Part shown: one piece after another, positions 10,671 to 22,462 of the stretch | Layout: each line of letters opens with the position of its first letter | Numbering within the stretch: the first letter of the stretch is position 1 | Assembly (NCBI GenBank): GCA_944472135.2 | Contig: OX235267.1 | Location: 17,343,452-17,407,451, forward strand | Length of the DNA: 64,000 bases | DNA from: Trichobilharzia regenti | Lineage: Eukaryota > Platyhelminthes > Trematoda > Strigeidida > Schistosomatidae | Reading direction: 5' to 3' | Made by a program: the position numbers and the translations under genes | Notes under the pieces: generated by a model | What the model saw: the letters and a program-made list of their open reading frames with translations, nothing else | Databases searched by the model: none | What the model was told of the DNA's origin: nothing

Positions 10671-11269
10671 TTTGGGTAGATAGAGATACCAGCTTACAAG
10701 TGTGAGTCTTCTACTGTTTCACTGATATTCAGTGGATTTAAAGACATTGTGAGTCAGACTGCTTATGACATGTATAAGTGTTATTAATTTCGCATCATAA
10801 TTCTGCATAAGTAGACAAAATTATGAAAAATGCAAACACTTTGTACACAATACCATGTAACGGTTTTCACATTAGGCTATTGTAGTGGATACAACCAGCC
10901 AGGATGAATCTGTAACATGTCATAACCTTTAGTTGTGATACCATCAGAAATTGTGGTTTGGCAAATTTACTCACTTCAGAAATGGATAAATCATTTAAAT
11001 GTTTTTTTCTTAGCATTCCATTTCTGCCTTGTTGATAAACGCCGGAAAGGACAAAATCGAGATCACTGAACTTCTGTCTGTTAAACGAATTTCAGCTAAT
11101 TGCAATGGAACAACAGTATCACTTAGCTCAGCTTATTAATCACAGTGTGCTCTTAAATAAGACTATTTGTTTATATTCATTAACTCTGCGAATTATTTCC
11201 CCAATATGAAATTATGTGTGGAGTGAATCTAATAATAAAGATATGTCTGATTTAATTTCGATGACATTT

Positions 11270-11640
11270 ATTATTATTCCCTTGGGTTCCAAGTGGAACA
11301 CTTGCAATGAACAATCCCTTTTTAAGAACTGTTTGTGACAACCCTTGTAATCTCACCAGGTTTTCGCTCTAAAGCTTGTCTCTAGACATCACACTACGGT
11401 GTCCTCAATATATGTCCAACTCATTTCCTTCAGTATAATAGTTGGGCGACATTTTCCTGGTTGGTTCGTTATTAATGTGACACTGAACAATGTCCCCAAC
11501 CTAACTCTAATGAAAACAGTGATTGTCTTCTTTGTAGCTTCGTTCTTGAAATTGAATTTTGGTCTTCCTCAAGCACCACTGAAATCTTTCAAATTGAATT
11601 TGAAAGTTCCTTGCAGTAGATAATGGTTTGAGCCGACAGC
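11270..11640 (-). mobile_element. Old RTE retrotransposon 3' fragment (left)
   Basis: Reads as a minus-strand RTE tail: (ATT)n, the 'cccttgggttccaagtggaaca' end block, then stop-ridden remnants of the C-terminal coding region with recognisable 'TNQPGK..PTIILKEMSW' spacing. Mirror at about 56,800-57,171. It is shared by both arms, so it predates the palindrome. Confidence 0.6.
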
Positions 11641-11814
11641 CCTTACCTCTTCTTGGTTTTGTATCCAGCAGTCTGTGTCTCCATTTTCTTGGAATTATAA
11701 TTAACTATATCTGGATTACTAAGTGACAATTTATTGGTGAAAATTTGTTCATCCTGTAGATAGTTTTTCACTTCATCTAAATGCTGGGTTATATAACACA
11801 AATCAACAGGAGTT

Positions 11815-12005
11815 AAAATCCCGTCCCAGTGGCCGAGCAGTCAACGACTTCGCCTTGTAACCTGAAGGTATTGGGTTTGCTCCGTGGTGGAGTCATTCGT
11901 GCGTACTTCTGATTAGTCTCAAAGCGGTGAAGAAATGACCATTCGGTATTCTATGAGTCTTTAGTGGTTCTCTAACTGAAGTCACTTAGTGATCGAAATA
12001 TATGA
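11815..12005 (+). repeat. Sm-alpha-like SINE
   Basis: A tRNA-like head ('gtggccgagcagtcaacg' as A box; 'ttgggtttgctcc' as B box) is followed by a decayed hammerhead block (gtgcgtaCTtcTGATtAGTCtCAAA ... GAAgAAAtgaCC, at about 11,910-11,945) and the family 3' block 'ggttctctaactgaagtcac'. Mirror at about 56,435-56,625. Confidence 0.6.
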
Positions 12006-12454
12006 AATGTTTTTTGTACTGCAGGAGTATAATCTGCTCATTTCCACTTTCCCTGAAAAGAACTATTAACTGTTCAATCAGTAAAGATGACGTTCAAAGT
12101 TATAAGGAGTTGAAACACTGAAATAAATGACGTCGCCACCACATGTGAACTAATCAGCTGTCTATATCAGTGAAGAAGGAAGGACAGAAGATTTGCAAAG
12201 TAGCTAGATTACCAATGTTTCATTACATATCCGTTTTTTTAAAGACGGTTTTGTATCAGTACCAAGATATGACATTAAATTTCCTCTAACATTTTTGAAA
12301 TATTACGATTATGAAAAACGTGAAATGCACTGCTTCCTTTGCTTCAAACTATTGTTTTTAGGTGCAGTCTGGTGTGGATGTAAGTCAAATTTTTATATGT
12401 TGATGCTTTATGTGATTTATTTAATGGACCGAATTTTCAGACTAGACTACGGAT

Positions 12455-12690
12455 GGATACCATTTAAAGAACCATTTAGAATCAGCACTTGAGTATTGTA
12501 CAGCTGTTTCGTCAGTCAGCAGTGCAAAGCCACTGGATTTTGAACCTAGAACCATCCGGTTATAAGACAAGTTCGTATACCATTAAGCCACTGCTACTCG
12601 ATTCAGTGACCAGCCCATGGATTCTAACTTCTACCAATTCAATGGTTCTCTAACTGATATCAAACTGTGGTCTAACCAGGAACAAATCCA
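12455..12690 (-). repeat. Sm-alpha-like SINE, ribozyme stem II deleted
   Basis: On the minus strand an A box (agcagtggcttaatggtata) and a B box (GGTTCAAAATCC) precede CTGACTGACGAAACAGCTGT. The GAAAC...AGCTGT part is kept, but the segment that forms stem II is lost. Mirror at about 55,750-55,985, where the sequence reads on the plus strand. Confidence 0.6.
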
Positions 12691-12879
12691 ATCCCTTCAA
12701 ACTAATTCATGAAGATCGAATATTGAAATATATCAGTTTACTTGAAAATGTTTTACGCAGTTGTAGATTGCAGACACTACAAATTATATTTGATATTTTT
12801 CCTATGCCATGAAGTGTCTTTATCGATTGTATTTCCTGGTTAGGATTGCTAGCCTCAAGCTCAACATCTCCTCTCATTA

Positions 12880-13495
12880 TGGGCGAAAGACCAGCTGGTA
12901 AAATAGAGTTAGGAGAAATTTCGAAGGAAGTCATCACTATTACTTATTGTCTCGACAAAATAATTTCAGTTACAGGTGGTACTGCTGAAGATTGAAAATG
13001 CCAGACAGAAATTCATTACTCTGAAAACAGTTCAGAAATCTGCTGCACTCAGCATCGAGAATATGATTAGAATTTCTAACTTTAATGTCAAATCAGGCCT
13101 TCAGTATGGCTCAAAAACTCGTGACGTCACGATACGTATTTTCAGCGGACTAATATCAGCTTCTGTCTTCGCTCCCTGCAGAAGATAAGACAGATGACCA
13201 TAAAGATTAAGCAGCAAAATACTCTATTCCCCAACAAATAGGTCGAATAAAGTAGAGATGGATAGGAAACACACTGAGGAAACGACTGAGTGACATTGCA
13301 TGCTAGGCTCCCGACTGGACACAGAGCGGGCAATGTCGAGTTGGGCATCTGAGTGTGACATGAAGGAGACTGTGTGACGAGGAGATGCGAGGTTATGGGC
13401 AGTCATCGAGTCAGATAAAAAGGTATGCAGAGAACAGTTGAGATGTGCTTTTGAAGTCTGATATTCCCCTTGGAGTCAAGGGAAATAGTAATAAT
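12880..13495 (+). mobile_element. Decayed RTE retrotransposon, 3' part (left)
   Basis: On the plus strand translation recovers VTGGTAED, then KIENARQKFITLKTV and ALSIENMIRISNFNVKSGLQYGS, matching the GGTDED / KARQAFITLKSV / SIKNKIRIFNSNVKSVLLYGS series of the copy at 3,923-5,461. It ends with an RTE 3' block ('ccttggagtcaaggga') and (AAT)n at 13,480-13,497. Multiple stops and shifts. Mirror at about 54,944-55,560. Confidence 0.75.
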
Positions 13496-13499
13496 AGTT

Positions 13500-14095
13500 T
13501 AGAAATGCTACTCAGTTCTCAGAGTGGTTTGTTTGGAAAATGTTTACTTCTTGTTCCAGAAACTACAAGTACGATCCATAAAAGTATAACATCTGAATCA
13601 ATACTGTTCTGCTGAAGATACTCATTGATTACTTGCTAAAGTTTGGCTTATTTTTGTCAAAAATTCAGAAATAGGTATGGGTACAGATTATAATTTATGA
13701 ACGTCATTTAGCGATTAAAACAATATGAAATAGAACAAATGGGATGCTTTTAATTTAGTGTAAGCTACCGCATGGGTGTAATCTGTTATCAGATGTTTAA
13801 AACTTGGTAAATATGAACGCATAAATCAGCAAAGAGATCGCTCTCTTTCATCTTAACATCAAAGCTTTACAGTTATTCATATTAACTGTGATCTAGACTT
13901 GATCCAATGGTTACAAAATAATTGGGTGCTGCAGGGTGAAAAGTAGGCGTATGTGAAAATTATATTTGCGAAATTTGCAATGTTTCGTTTGGCAAACAGG
14001 TAAGTTCGAACTTCTTCAGGGAAATTAATTAAAACTAAAATAACAAAGGTTTATTACTATAAAGGATATCTCTAGTTTTTAAAACTTTGTACACA
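13500..14095. other. Arm sequence, nothing recognised
   Basis: AT-rich, nearly identical in the mirror (54,344-54,940). No open frame, tRNA-like block or inverted repeat stands out. Confidence 0.4.
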
Positions 14096-14099
14096 TTGG

Positions 14100-14335
14100 A
14101 CAGGTATTGAGTATTGGACAGCTGTCCCATCCTAGTTTGGGAATCATCCTTGCAAACCAACGCTTAAAAATTACTCAGACGGCTGATAGTGACTTGCTAC
14201 AGGACAGAGTTTCCCATAGTTCTAGTGAGAAGTCGTGACCAGTGCGGTCCATCCAGTCAAGTGTGAGGATGGAGTTCCCACCGATGACATTGGTTGGTGA
14301 CAGTCGAGCTTAATCACGAATCGGTAGAAGTTAGA
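14100..14335 (-). repeat. Sm-alpha-like SINE, head-to-head with the next copy
   Basis: The minus strand shows GATGATTCCCAAACTAGGATGGGACAGCTGTCC-like sequence in the middle, i.e. both hammerhead core halves in decayed form around a CCCAAACTAGG stem-loop, with a tRNA-like part ending near 14,335. It abuts the oppositely oriented copy at 14,335-14,545, so the pair forms a small inverted repeat. Mirror at about 54,104-54,339. Confidence 0.55.
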
Positions 14336-14545
14336 ATTTATGGGTCATTGAATCGGGTCCCAGTGGCTGATTGGTTTATGAGTTTCCCTTGTAACTGTAA
14401 GGCTCTGGCTTCGAAGGGTGGGGGTGGATCCGTGCTGTCGATGATTCCCAAACTAGGCTGATAGAACTGTTTTCCATGACTCAAGTGCTGGTTTTCACTG
14501 GTTCTCTAACTGATACTGATCCGTGGTCAAACTCGTATAAACAAA
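14335..14545 (+). repeat. Sm-alpha-like SINE
   Basis: The A box lies in 'cccagtggctgattggttta'; the B-box-like segment in 'ctctggcttcgaag'; the decayed ribozyme in 'gtgctgtcgatgattccc...aactgtttt'. The 3' block is 'ggttctctaactgatactgatc'. Mirror at about 53,894-54,104. Confidence 0.55.
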
Positions 14546-15144
14546 TCTAATCCTAAAACGAAACTCTTGACAAATATCAGTCTACTTTTGCCAAACGCTG
14601 TAAATAGTGTTTGCTTTTACACCAGATTGCCAGTGGTACTTTCGAATAAAATTTCTTGAACGTACATAACTGAATATGAAAAATATATGTCTGTGTGGTA
14701 TACAGTGGTATGTGTGTGTGCATGTGTGTGTCCAGCAAAAATTGCAAAACATTTAGTAGCCTCTCCTTAAGAAGATATGGACAATCAGGAATTCAAATGA
14801 AGTATGATTGATTAGTGATACATATCCATTATTTACTTATTAATGAGGATTTGCCATTCATCAGCTAACATCACACCCTCATGTCTGTTCAAACTGTTGA
14901 GGTTCAGGTATATATGTATGGCTTCTGCAGTCAGTCAGTCAGTCAATCAGTCTTTTTTTACACGAACCGAAACCCTTCTGAGAACCTTAGTCCTATCAAA
15001 GTCGATCTGGTGTCCCGTTTCTATCGAGTGCAGTGCAGTCGCTGATCTGTCATCTAGATTCCTCATGTCCGCAACATCATTAGACCACTACAAAACACGA
15101 TGGAGAGTTCAAGAGGGCAGGAGTGAATAATATAGTAAAATTAG

Positions 15145-15561
15145 TCACACTGTCTTTCTGTATACAGAGGTTGGATTGATACCAATAGCATCTGCAAAAC
15201 GAAGTAACTGCAGTTTTCCATGTATGTTGGTTATTTCGATAGTTTGACCAATTTCAACTGTATATCCCATGTCAATCGGTTGTCTGGAAATTCCATTTGA
15301 GAACATTTTGTTACATTTCGCACAATGAGTATTAGGAATATGCTCAGAAAATCTAGTAAGCACTCCAATCTCAGTCCTTCTGGTATACTTGATAACATAA
15401 TTAAGTGCAAGTGAATTGGTAAATGCAGTTGAAATCGATATGATATGAGCGTGATGCATATCTACTTTTGACTGAATTACTGAGCATATCACGTTGTGGT
15501 TGTTGTTGTCGTGTAGTGTTATTATGTTCACTACAACAGTGTTCGTTGAATCATCATCCAT
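15145..15561 (-). CDS. Unidentified 138-residue protein, left copy
   Basis: An intact single-exon frame begins with MDDDSTNTVVVNIITL and ends with INPTSVYRKTV. Its composition is balanced, unlike the Phe/Leu/Cys-rich chance ORFs of the window. A single CxxC (HCAKCNKMF, about residue 80) is present, but a second pair needed for a zinc finger is not. No signal peptide or membrane segment is seen. The start is the first ATG of the frame, with A at -3. The mirror frame (52,878-53,294) is intact, with one Val/Leu difference in 138. It could be a small gene, a retained exon, or a lucky fragment of an old repeat. I do not recognise the family. Confidence 0.5.
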   Translation of the reverse strand: MDDDSTNTVVVNIITLHDNNNHNVICSVIQSKVDMHHAHIISISTAFTNSLALNYVIKYTRRTEIGVLTRFSEHIPNTHCAKCNKMFSNGISRQPIDMGYTVEIGQTIEITNIHGKLQLLRFADAIGINPTSVYRKTV

Positions 15562-16059
15562 TTGGACTGCTCAGTTGTATTTCTTTTAACTAGCATGATG
15601 CTTTTAGAAATCATTCCAACCACATACAATGATTACAGTTCACAGGGTCTAAGCTGGTAGAATGTATAGCCACATGTCCATTAATTCTTAACATGCTACC
15701 GGACTAAAAGTAATGAATCATTTTGACCAGTAGGATAAAGATGGAACGCCCTTTTCAGATTGCTTATGCATATGGAACGAACAGAATTAACAAAAAATTT
15801 GGGATATCAGAAATCAACCAATGGAATTAAAGATGTGCTATTTGCAAGAGTGACCCAACCTCGTCTAGTTTACTAGCTTGCAAGTTTTCTAGCCGGTCTC
15901 AAGCCGGCGTAAAGAGTGAGGTTTGGGCGTATGGCTAACAACCCTGCCCACCAAACCATTCAAACTGCTAGAAAGACATCAGCTCACAAAAAATAAATTA
16001 AAAATAAAAAATCAAATAACAGTCTTATTCTTCTCTGGAATCGGATAGGCGAAGTGATA

Positions 16060-17415
16060 CAGCAAGCTGGTAAAAGGCAGCCTTTTGGAAGCCAGTCGAC
16101 CAGCCGATGTGTCTTCTCTCGGTGAAATCAAGAATGTGGATGACGACATGGAACGTTCATGCAATTTACGAGGTTAGGAAGGCTGCCAATATAGGCTAAT
16201 AAATGAGAAGATACGGTATGGAAGTGCTGGGACTCTGTGAGAGCAGAGGGAATGGATGTGGACTAGTCAAATTGTCAACTGGAGAGTCAGTAATCTACGC
16301 CGATCTGGTCACCCAACGACGAGCCCACTGAGTGAGTGGTTATCATGATGTCACCAGTGATAGCTAAAGCCTTAATGCAGTCGGAACCAATTTCATCCAA
16401 GATTCACTGGATGCAGAACTCCGCCCATCTGGTCAATATGGCTACAGGAAAGGCAAATCATGTGGTGATCGAAATACAACTCTACGCTTCGTCATCACAC
16501 AGCAATGCATAGAATGGCAGTCAAATATAAACCTCAGTCTCTTCACAGACTTCGAAAATGCCTTCGATAGACAGCGTTGACCGAGAAGTAATTTGCAAGC
16601 TGCTTGGACACTAAGGCGTGTGGTGGCTAAGTCTTGATTAACGTCATTCAACAAATGGCTGCCTGAACATTATCACCGACGATATTCTTAATTGTGGTGG
16701 GCTGACTAGATTATGCGTCAGACTGTGCATGTGAATGAGAAGACGAGAACACGCTGCACTTACCGATAAGAAGACTTCGGAAGATCTGGACTTCGTGCAT
16801 GGACGATTCACGTTTAATATCACACACACAAATTCGAAGACTCTCAGACAGACAGGCGAAAAGCAAAAAACTGGCTAAAGAAGCAGTGTGTCGAAGACAG
16901 AACTGACTCCAGATGAACACAGAGAAGGTTGAGACGGAGGTGGTGAAGATAATCAACCAACCAACCAACCAACCGACAAAAACATAGAGAACCAATCACT
17001 ATCAACGGAATTAGTTTGAAATAGATCACATCCTTCACTTATCTAGAAAACATCGTTTCAACCGGCGGCCAACCAGAAACTCTGGCGTTAAACAAACTAA
17101 CAAAGCAAGAACCAACTGATCAACAAATATGTGGGAGAAAAAAGAGGTGAATTAATGGGGCATACACCACTGATGAGGCCGTCGAATGACATAGCGCGCA
17201 AATCAGGAGATTACTCAAGTGGAATCCCAGTAGGAAGTAATGAGTGGATGGTCAGTGCCAGCGTGACATGAGGGAGATCGTGTGTTGGGAAGGAGGAGAT
17301 GAGTGATTATGGGCAATCGTGGACCCACCTAAAGAGGATGGCAGAAAACTGAAAGAAGTGGAGATGTGTTGTTGAGGCCCTATGTTCCACACGGAACCGA
17401 AGGGAATAACAATAT
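16060..17415 (+). mobile_element. Decayed RTE retrotransposon, endonuclease to 3' end (left)
   Basis: The plus strand shows TTWNVHAIYEVRKA and MRRYGMEVLGLCESRGN at 16,145-16,250, remnants of the RTE endonuclease start. Then come GYRKGKSCGDRN and LFTDFENAFDR at 16,440-16,570 (reverse transcriptase). It ends with 'gaggccctatgttccacacg', then 'gaaccgaaggga' and an AAT tail at 17,370-17,415. Internal deletions and stops make it non-functional. A (CCAA)n microsatellite at 16,957-16,976 differs in length from the mirror. Mirror at 51,024-52,380, minus strand. Confidence 0.8.
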
Positions 17416-17419
17416 ATAA

Positions 17420-18550
17420 ATTTGAATAAGGCATTTAGAAGACAAATGTCGCGAGATGATATAATTTCGTCGTTTCTTTAAAATCGCTTTACAACTAACA
17501 CGGTTAACAATACTAAAATAAAATGCATGACAATTACTCAGTTAGTTATATAAAACAAAACTACATATTAATGACCAATCATATTTCAATAGGTCAAGTA
17601 GTCGATGGTAGGCGAAGGCTGAAGTTCATTGTATTTTTTGTACACATAGTTTAGGATGTGTGCGATTAATCCGAAGTGCTTCCATCACTTTTATTAACCA
17701 ACCCTGAATTAGAGTTATATGATGAAGTAATTGTGAAATAGTCATTAGTATTGAATTTGTGACCTGAAATTAATACCAAGAGGGACCGCCTTAATTACGC
17801 ATTCATCAGATTCGTATTTTATTTAGCAAAAAAAACCTTGCAATCGTCCATTTTACTGATTCAATCTTTACTGCTAGACAAGGTGTCACAAGATATCGCA
17901 TTTAGCGATTCTACAAACCATAATTTGTTAACTATTATCTGTCAGTTTGAAGGAATTAAATTCCTAGACCGATAAAGTGAGAATAGTCTTCATTTGCAGT
18001 CCTATATCTAGAGTCAGAAAGTTCATTACCTGATAACTTGTCATTCAGAAGAAAATAACACCAGTAACTGTCTGGTGTAACCTGGTAAATGCAGGTGTTC
18101 TATGATATTTTGGTCTTAGACTACTATGATGAATGCATAATTCTTCTTCTTCATTCCTTCAGGTTGCAAATGGAACACAGAGATTTGGGCTACAAGCTTT
18201 GACGTTTCACTGGTGACATTGTCATTTTGGAGGCTTAGAGTTGCAGGCCATTTGCTGCCTAGTGATTGACTAACAATCTACCACCAACATATTATAAAAC
18301 GTTTTAGCTAACTAATAGAGGAAACAGTTGTTGTCAATAAACAATAATTCAGCAATTGCTGAATGCTGACTAGGAGTGGAATCTAGGATAAGGCTCATTT
18401 AGTCTCGTTTTGGACAGTTTCATCCACTGTATTTATCTTCATCCCTCAGTGACCAAGCATGTTTTAAGTTATATGAATGAATCAAAATGATACTTTATTA
18501 ACGGTTTGTGAATCTGGAAACAAATATGGCGTATGAAATCTTCTAGAAGA
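17420..18550. other. Arm sequence without a supported gene
   Basis: Contains an RTE/SINE-like end motif near 18,150-18,215 ('ttcaggttgcaaatggaacaca') and nothing else I can name. The mirror is about 49,890-51,020. Confidence 0.4.
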
Positions 18551-18559
18551 CAAAAGATT

Positions 18560-19060
18560 CAATCACATCCAGTAAATTCTACTGACTTGATGTCTGTCTG
18601 CTTGTTGTTCTTTCCAACTCCTTGTGACCTTTGTGTATCTCTACAACTCAGATATAATTCCATATTTTTTTCCTAAGTGCATAGTGATGACAACTCACTC
18701 ATCAAACTATTCATCTTATTACGTATATGCATCGCGCTTATTCAACTGCTGCTATGTGGCAAAGCGGTTAGGACGCTCGCCAACCATGCATATGGTTCCC
18801 TTTTACCAATCTCCACTACCACCCTCACCCCAACCCCAGTCACAATTTCAATATTCATCACACTTCCGAAATGACTTGACGACAATAACCCTAACTCATT
18901 TTTATTCTTATCAGACAAATCTGATGTGCACACCACAGACATACATACGGAAATGAGTAGATATAATTGCGATTGTGCAGGTGAGTGAATGACTTCGCCA
19001 ACGAAAAGAGACTCTTCGCTGAACTACATGATTTTGTATTTTCTTCATTAATTTCTGGAA
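18560..19060 (+). repeat. Dispersed repeat with tRNA-like segment (third family), left
   Basis: A tRNA-like block at 18,751-18,800 ('gtggcaaagcggttaggacgc', then 'catatggttccc') sits within a longer repeat. Its ends recur at 29,855-30,165 and 38,575-38,965 (shared 'gaaaagagactcttcgctga', 'gtgcatagtgatgacaactc', 'catcgcgcttattcaactgct'). Mirror at about 49,381-49,881. Small ORFs inside it are not credible genes. Confidence 0.6.
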
Positions 19061-19574
19061 GGGGGTTGTTCAAGAATTAAATTTATTTAATCCTGCAAAA
19101 TAAACATGCACATTACTACACGTCATGTATCATGTTTGCAGAAGAATGAGAAAAGATTCGCATTAATATCTCCTTCGTTATTAGATAATGGACTTTGACG
19201 ACAAGTTTGTCTCATCCCTTATCCCTGCAATTCATTCATTGTTATTGTCTGTGTGAACAGTTGGAAATTTGAACTAGTAATTATTGGTAAAGGAGTTCGT
19301 CTTTTTATTCTTTTTTCAACAGCGGCATTTCTCCCGTCATCGGGTAAGAGTATTCAACCAAGTCTTTCATCAAATAGCACACTTTAAATGAAAGACAGGT
19401 ACTATTCTGAACGATGTTTATTTTAATGCAGTAGAATCAAGCTGTTTAAGTAGGACGCGAACAATGCGTGAAAGTCAAAGATGTTTCGATCGTTAACCTT
19501 TATGGAAATCACTGGTGAATTGATTATTACCAAGCTATTCTGAAATGAAAATTCATGTTACTGATAAAATGTCA

Positions 19575-19850
19575 CGAACTGATGGTTCTGGCACTACCAC
19601 AAGCCTGTGTGGCAAGGACTTGTCCTCACACCCGACCTGATGGATGCTGGTAGTCTCACCAAAATCACAATTCGGTAGGTTTCGGAATTCATAGACCACT
19701 GGATCACAACCTAGTGACTGAGTCGTCCACAGGCTTGCCTAGTGGACGCGTAGTCTCAAGCTGAGACGGAACAACTCTCCATTACTCCCACCTTTTCAAT
19801 GATTCTCTCACTGATGTTGATCTGTCATCAAACTTGAAACAAATCGAATG
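19575..19850 (+). repeat. SINE-like repeat, complete in the left arm, cut in the right arm
   Basis: Begins with a tRNA-like, GC-richer segment (19,590-19,700) and ends with the family 3' block ('gattctctcactgatgttgatctg') near 19,830. The right-arm mate (48,696-48,866) stops at the base matching 19,745, because the following 481 bp are missing there. Confidence 0.5.
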
Positions 19851-20226
19851 CCCACAGACTAACTGTTGACAAATTTTTCACTCCATTCTGATCGTAATTT
19901 CCTCTGTGCGGTTGAACATATTTCTATTTTCTATCGTAAGACAGTTTTTGAAATACAACTGCGAAAATGTTTCCGTCAAGTGATTGAAATTGTGAGAAAA
20001 CATCACTATAACAATCAAACAGTTGACTTAACTCAAGTGATGAGACGTGTTCCCCACTATGGTTGTGGATGCTTACTGTGCAAATCTACACTTTCAACAG
20101 CGTTTGTTTCACTCATCATATTGAGGAGTTGAGACTTTATAGCATAACTGAACCTCTTCCACTACAGTTGATCAATTCACGTATTCTACTCATTCTTACT
20201 TATTGCTCTGTTTATTCTTCCGTTGA
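19746..20226 (+). other. 481-bp left-arm segment absent from the right arm
   Basis: The right arm joins the mates of 19,745 and 20,227 directly with three extra bases (ttg at 48,693-48,695). The pairing sum shifts by 478, as expected. The segment contains the end of a SINE and most of a plus-strand open frame (19,866-20,132: ...KTVFEIQLRKCFRQVIEIV... then ...HYGCGCLLCKST). Lacking insertion hallmarks (no target duplication, no tail), it looks like a deletion from the right arm, not an insertion here. Confidence 0.85.
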
Positions 20227-20830
20227 GCTTATCGGACAGAACTTTGTTGTATCACGTTGAACTTTGAAGGCTGTAAGCAAGGTGTAAATTTGATCTGAGT
20301 GACTGACATCGTTGTCGGACGGCTAAAAATCCAAATCAAATCATGACGTTTAGCCTGAGTTTTATATCTGAAAAGAGCCTATAAATCTACAATATGCGCT
20401 GCAGATGGACAGCAACTTTATCACCAGCATTGCTACACAGACATTTTCTTTTCACTATTTTGAATTCTCATTTCCACCAATTTATTTATTTGAAGAAGGA
20501 GACACATTGTTACCGTATATGTAGACTGATGAAAATTTCATTGTGTATAAGAATTGTTGATTGGAATAAGAAAAATTGCATTTGTTATTATTATTAATAT
20601 AACTGAACAAAAATAATGGCGATTACGAAGTGGTGTCGTTTGCATATGAAACACTTTCCTTATAGTTTAGTAGATTATACAAAGAACAACAGGTGATACA
20701 TTCATGCTTCTCTTGGAAACCATCTATGCGAACCAATACGTGGTACATAACTCTCTGGACAAAGCAATAAGAAGACGTAATTTGTCTGAACCTTGCTTGA
20801 TAAACTATGTTTTGTTTTGATACTAGACAG

Positions 20831-20945
20831 GGTAAATGTACCATTGCCTCTCTTACTTGGTTTATTGATCTTCATTGTTATTTTGACCTTCAGTATCTCA
20901 TTTCAACATTACCTGAGTCCATTTTCTCACCTCTTAACTCCTTAT
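20831..20945 (+). CDS. Candidate membrane-spanning exon (left)
   Basis: An acceptor (gatactagacag) ending at 20,830 opens a frame with a strongly hydrophobic run (LPLLLGLLIFIVILTFSI), then FQHYLSPFSHLLTPYEF. The hydrophobic run is long enough for one membrane span. The frame then runs into an (AT)n microsatellite of unequal length in the two arms, so the true exon should end before about 20,950. Mirror at about 47,975-48,089, minus. The gene is not identified. Confidence 0.35.
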
Positions 20946-21235
20946 GAATTTCATATATATATATATATTCCTATGACAGGTCCGTGTGTGATCGGATTGT
21001 TCGAAATAAGTTTTGTGCGAATACACAATACGCTATTTAGACAAATTAGGTCTCCGTATTGCTCTGTCTGAACACATAATAAGAAGGAACAAATTGTTTT
21101 ATATAATTCTCTGTTATAGCACAGTCTGAATACCCACCGAAACAAGTGTAGCTAAGTTTCATCTACTTATACGAGGTATTTATATGAGATAATTTAGTAT
21201 TATTTTACAACACAAGAAGCGAACAATGACTTCAG

Positions 21236-21483
21236 TCGATCTTCAGCGTCATTCTTTCCTTAGAAATGATCACACAATTATCACCAGTGATAGTCTTAAC
21301 ACATATCTCAGACGACCGACCGCCTTGAACTTTTTATCACTTTGCATCAACCTGCTTTTCATAACAACCACTAAAACACAATCACAATCAAACCGAATAA
21401 CCACACTTTTCAGTCTATGTTTACAAAACATTCTCTGCATCAATTTATTTTTCCATGACAGGCTTCGAGCCTCAAGGAGAAAC
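21236..21483 (+). CDS. Candidate internal exon of an unidentified gene (left)
   Basis: Bounded by an acceptor (aatgacttcag to 21,235) and a donor (gtaagc from 21,484), open throughout in one frame for 82 codons. The peptide includes RHSFLRNDHTIITSDSLNTY and a hydrophobic middle (ALNFLSLCINLLFITTT), ending DRLRASRRN. It follows a membrane-like exon and precedes another splice-bounded exon on the same strand, so the three may belong to one multi-exon membrane protein. The right-arm mate carries a nonsense change (see findings). I do not recognise the family. Confidence 0.42.
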
Positions 21484-22462
21484 GTAAGCTGTTTTTTCAC
21501 GAAAACTGGTGTCTTCTGAATCGCCTTAAGGGTTATTATCAGAATAAGCCTTTGTACAACTATCAGACATCTTATATGTTTTAACGCAGTCACACAAATT
21601 GATGTCATCTTATAGGTCAAATGCATAAGTCATAAGTTTTAAAACTCTCGGTTATCTATACACGAGTTAAAATTTTGAATGTTATGAATACTGGCTGCAA
21701 TTTATGAAAATGTAACAAGTGATGATTGTTTAGGACGTAATTCAAGTAGTCTATCATTTCAGTGAGAATGTTTCTGTTAGACTTTTTGAATACTTTGTAA
21801 ATTAACGTTGAATATCAGGAAGCGTAATTTCATTTAACAGTTCAGAAGCAAAAGTCCATTTTCATTGTCATCGGACGTTTTACTGCAGTCTGTTTAGGTC
21901 AGTTTATATCAATGTTTGGTAATATGTCCTGTTTATTGAAAACGATTGTGTGGTAGCCGATCAAGAACACTAGGAGCTCCAAGTAATTTTTCATAGAGCA
22001 GGATAGAACTGACTTGTCTTATTTTCATTTTAGTTAATTTGAGATAAATGTGCTACTAATGAAAGTTATGCAAGTTATTATATTTTGGGCAAATATTAGA
22101 AATTCAAACCTGCAAATCTGATTGGCTAAAGATGCACATTATAAATTCCAAAAGTCTTGTTATTTGAAGAAGAAGATTCTTTCGGATAACGCCTTCATCA
22201 CTATCTTCAGTTATACATCCATAATAATTAAAGAACGACTGCTATTAAGAACACTACTGTATCAAATATTACTGAGTCAGCAGGGCCACTAGATTACAGC
22301 TAACGCCTACTCTACTCTTTCTATTGTTCGGTGTCTAAAAGCTGTTGAAGATTTATTTGATATAAGAATAATAGTAGTAATAGCTTTTTTCTGAACAATA
22401 CTTTTATAAAATGTACAGAATCTTCAGAGCAGTTAATTGCATGATATTTCCTCCTCGTCCAG

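Noticed and set aside
18751..18800. Functional tRNA gene
   Set aside because: A- and B-box-like segments are present, but no complete cloverleaf can be drawn and the block recurs as part of a dispersed repeat, so it is a SINE-type promoter relic.
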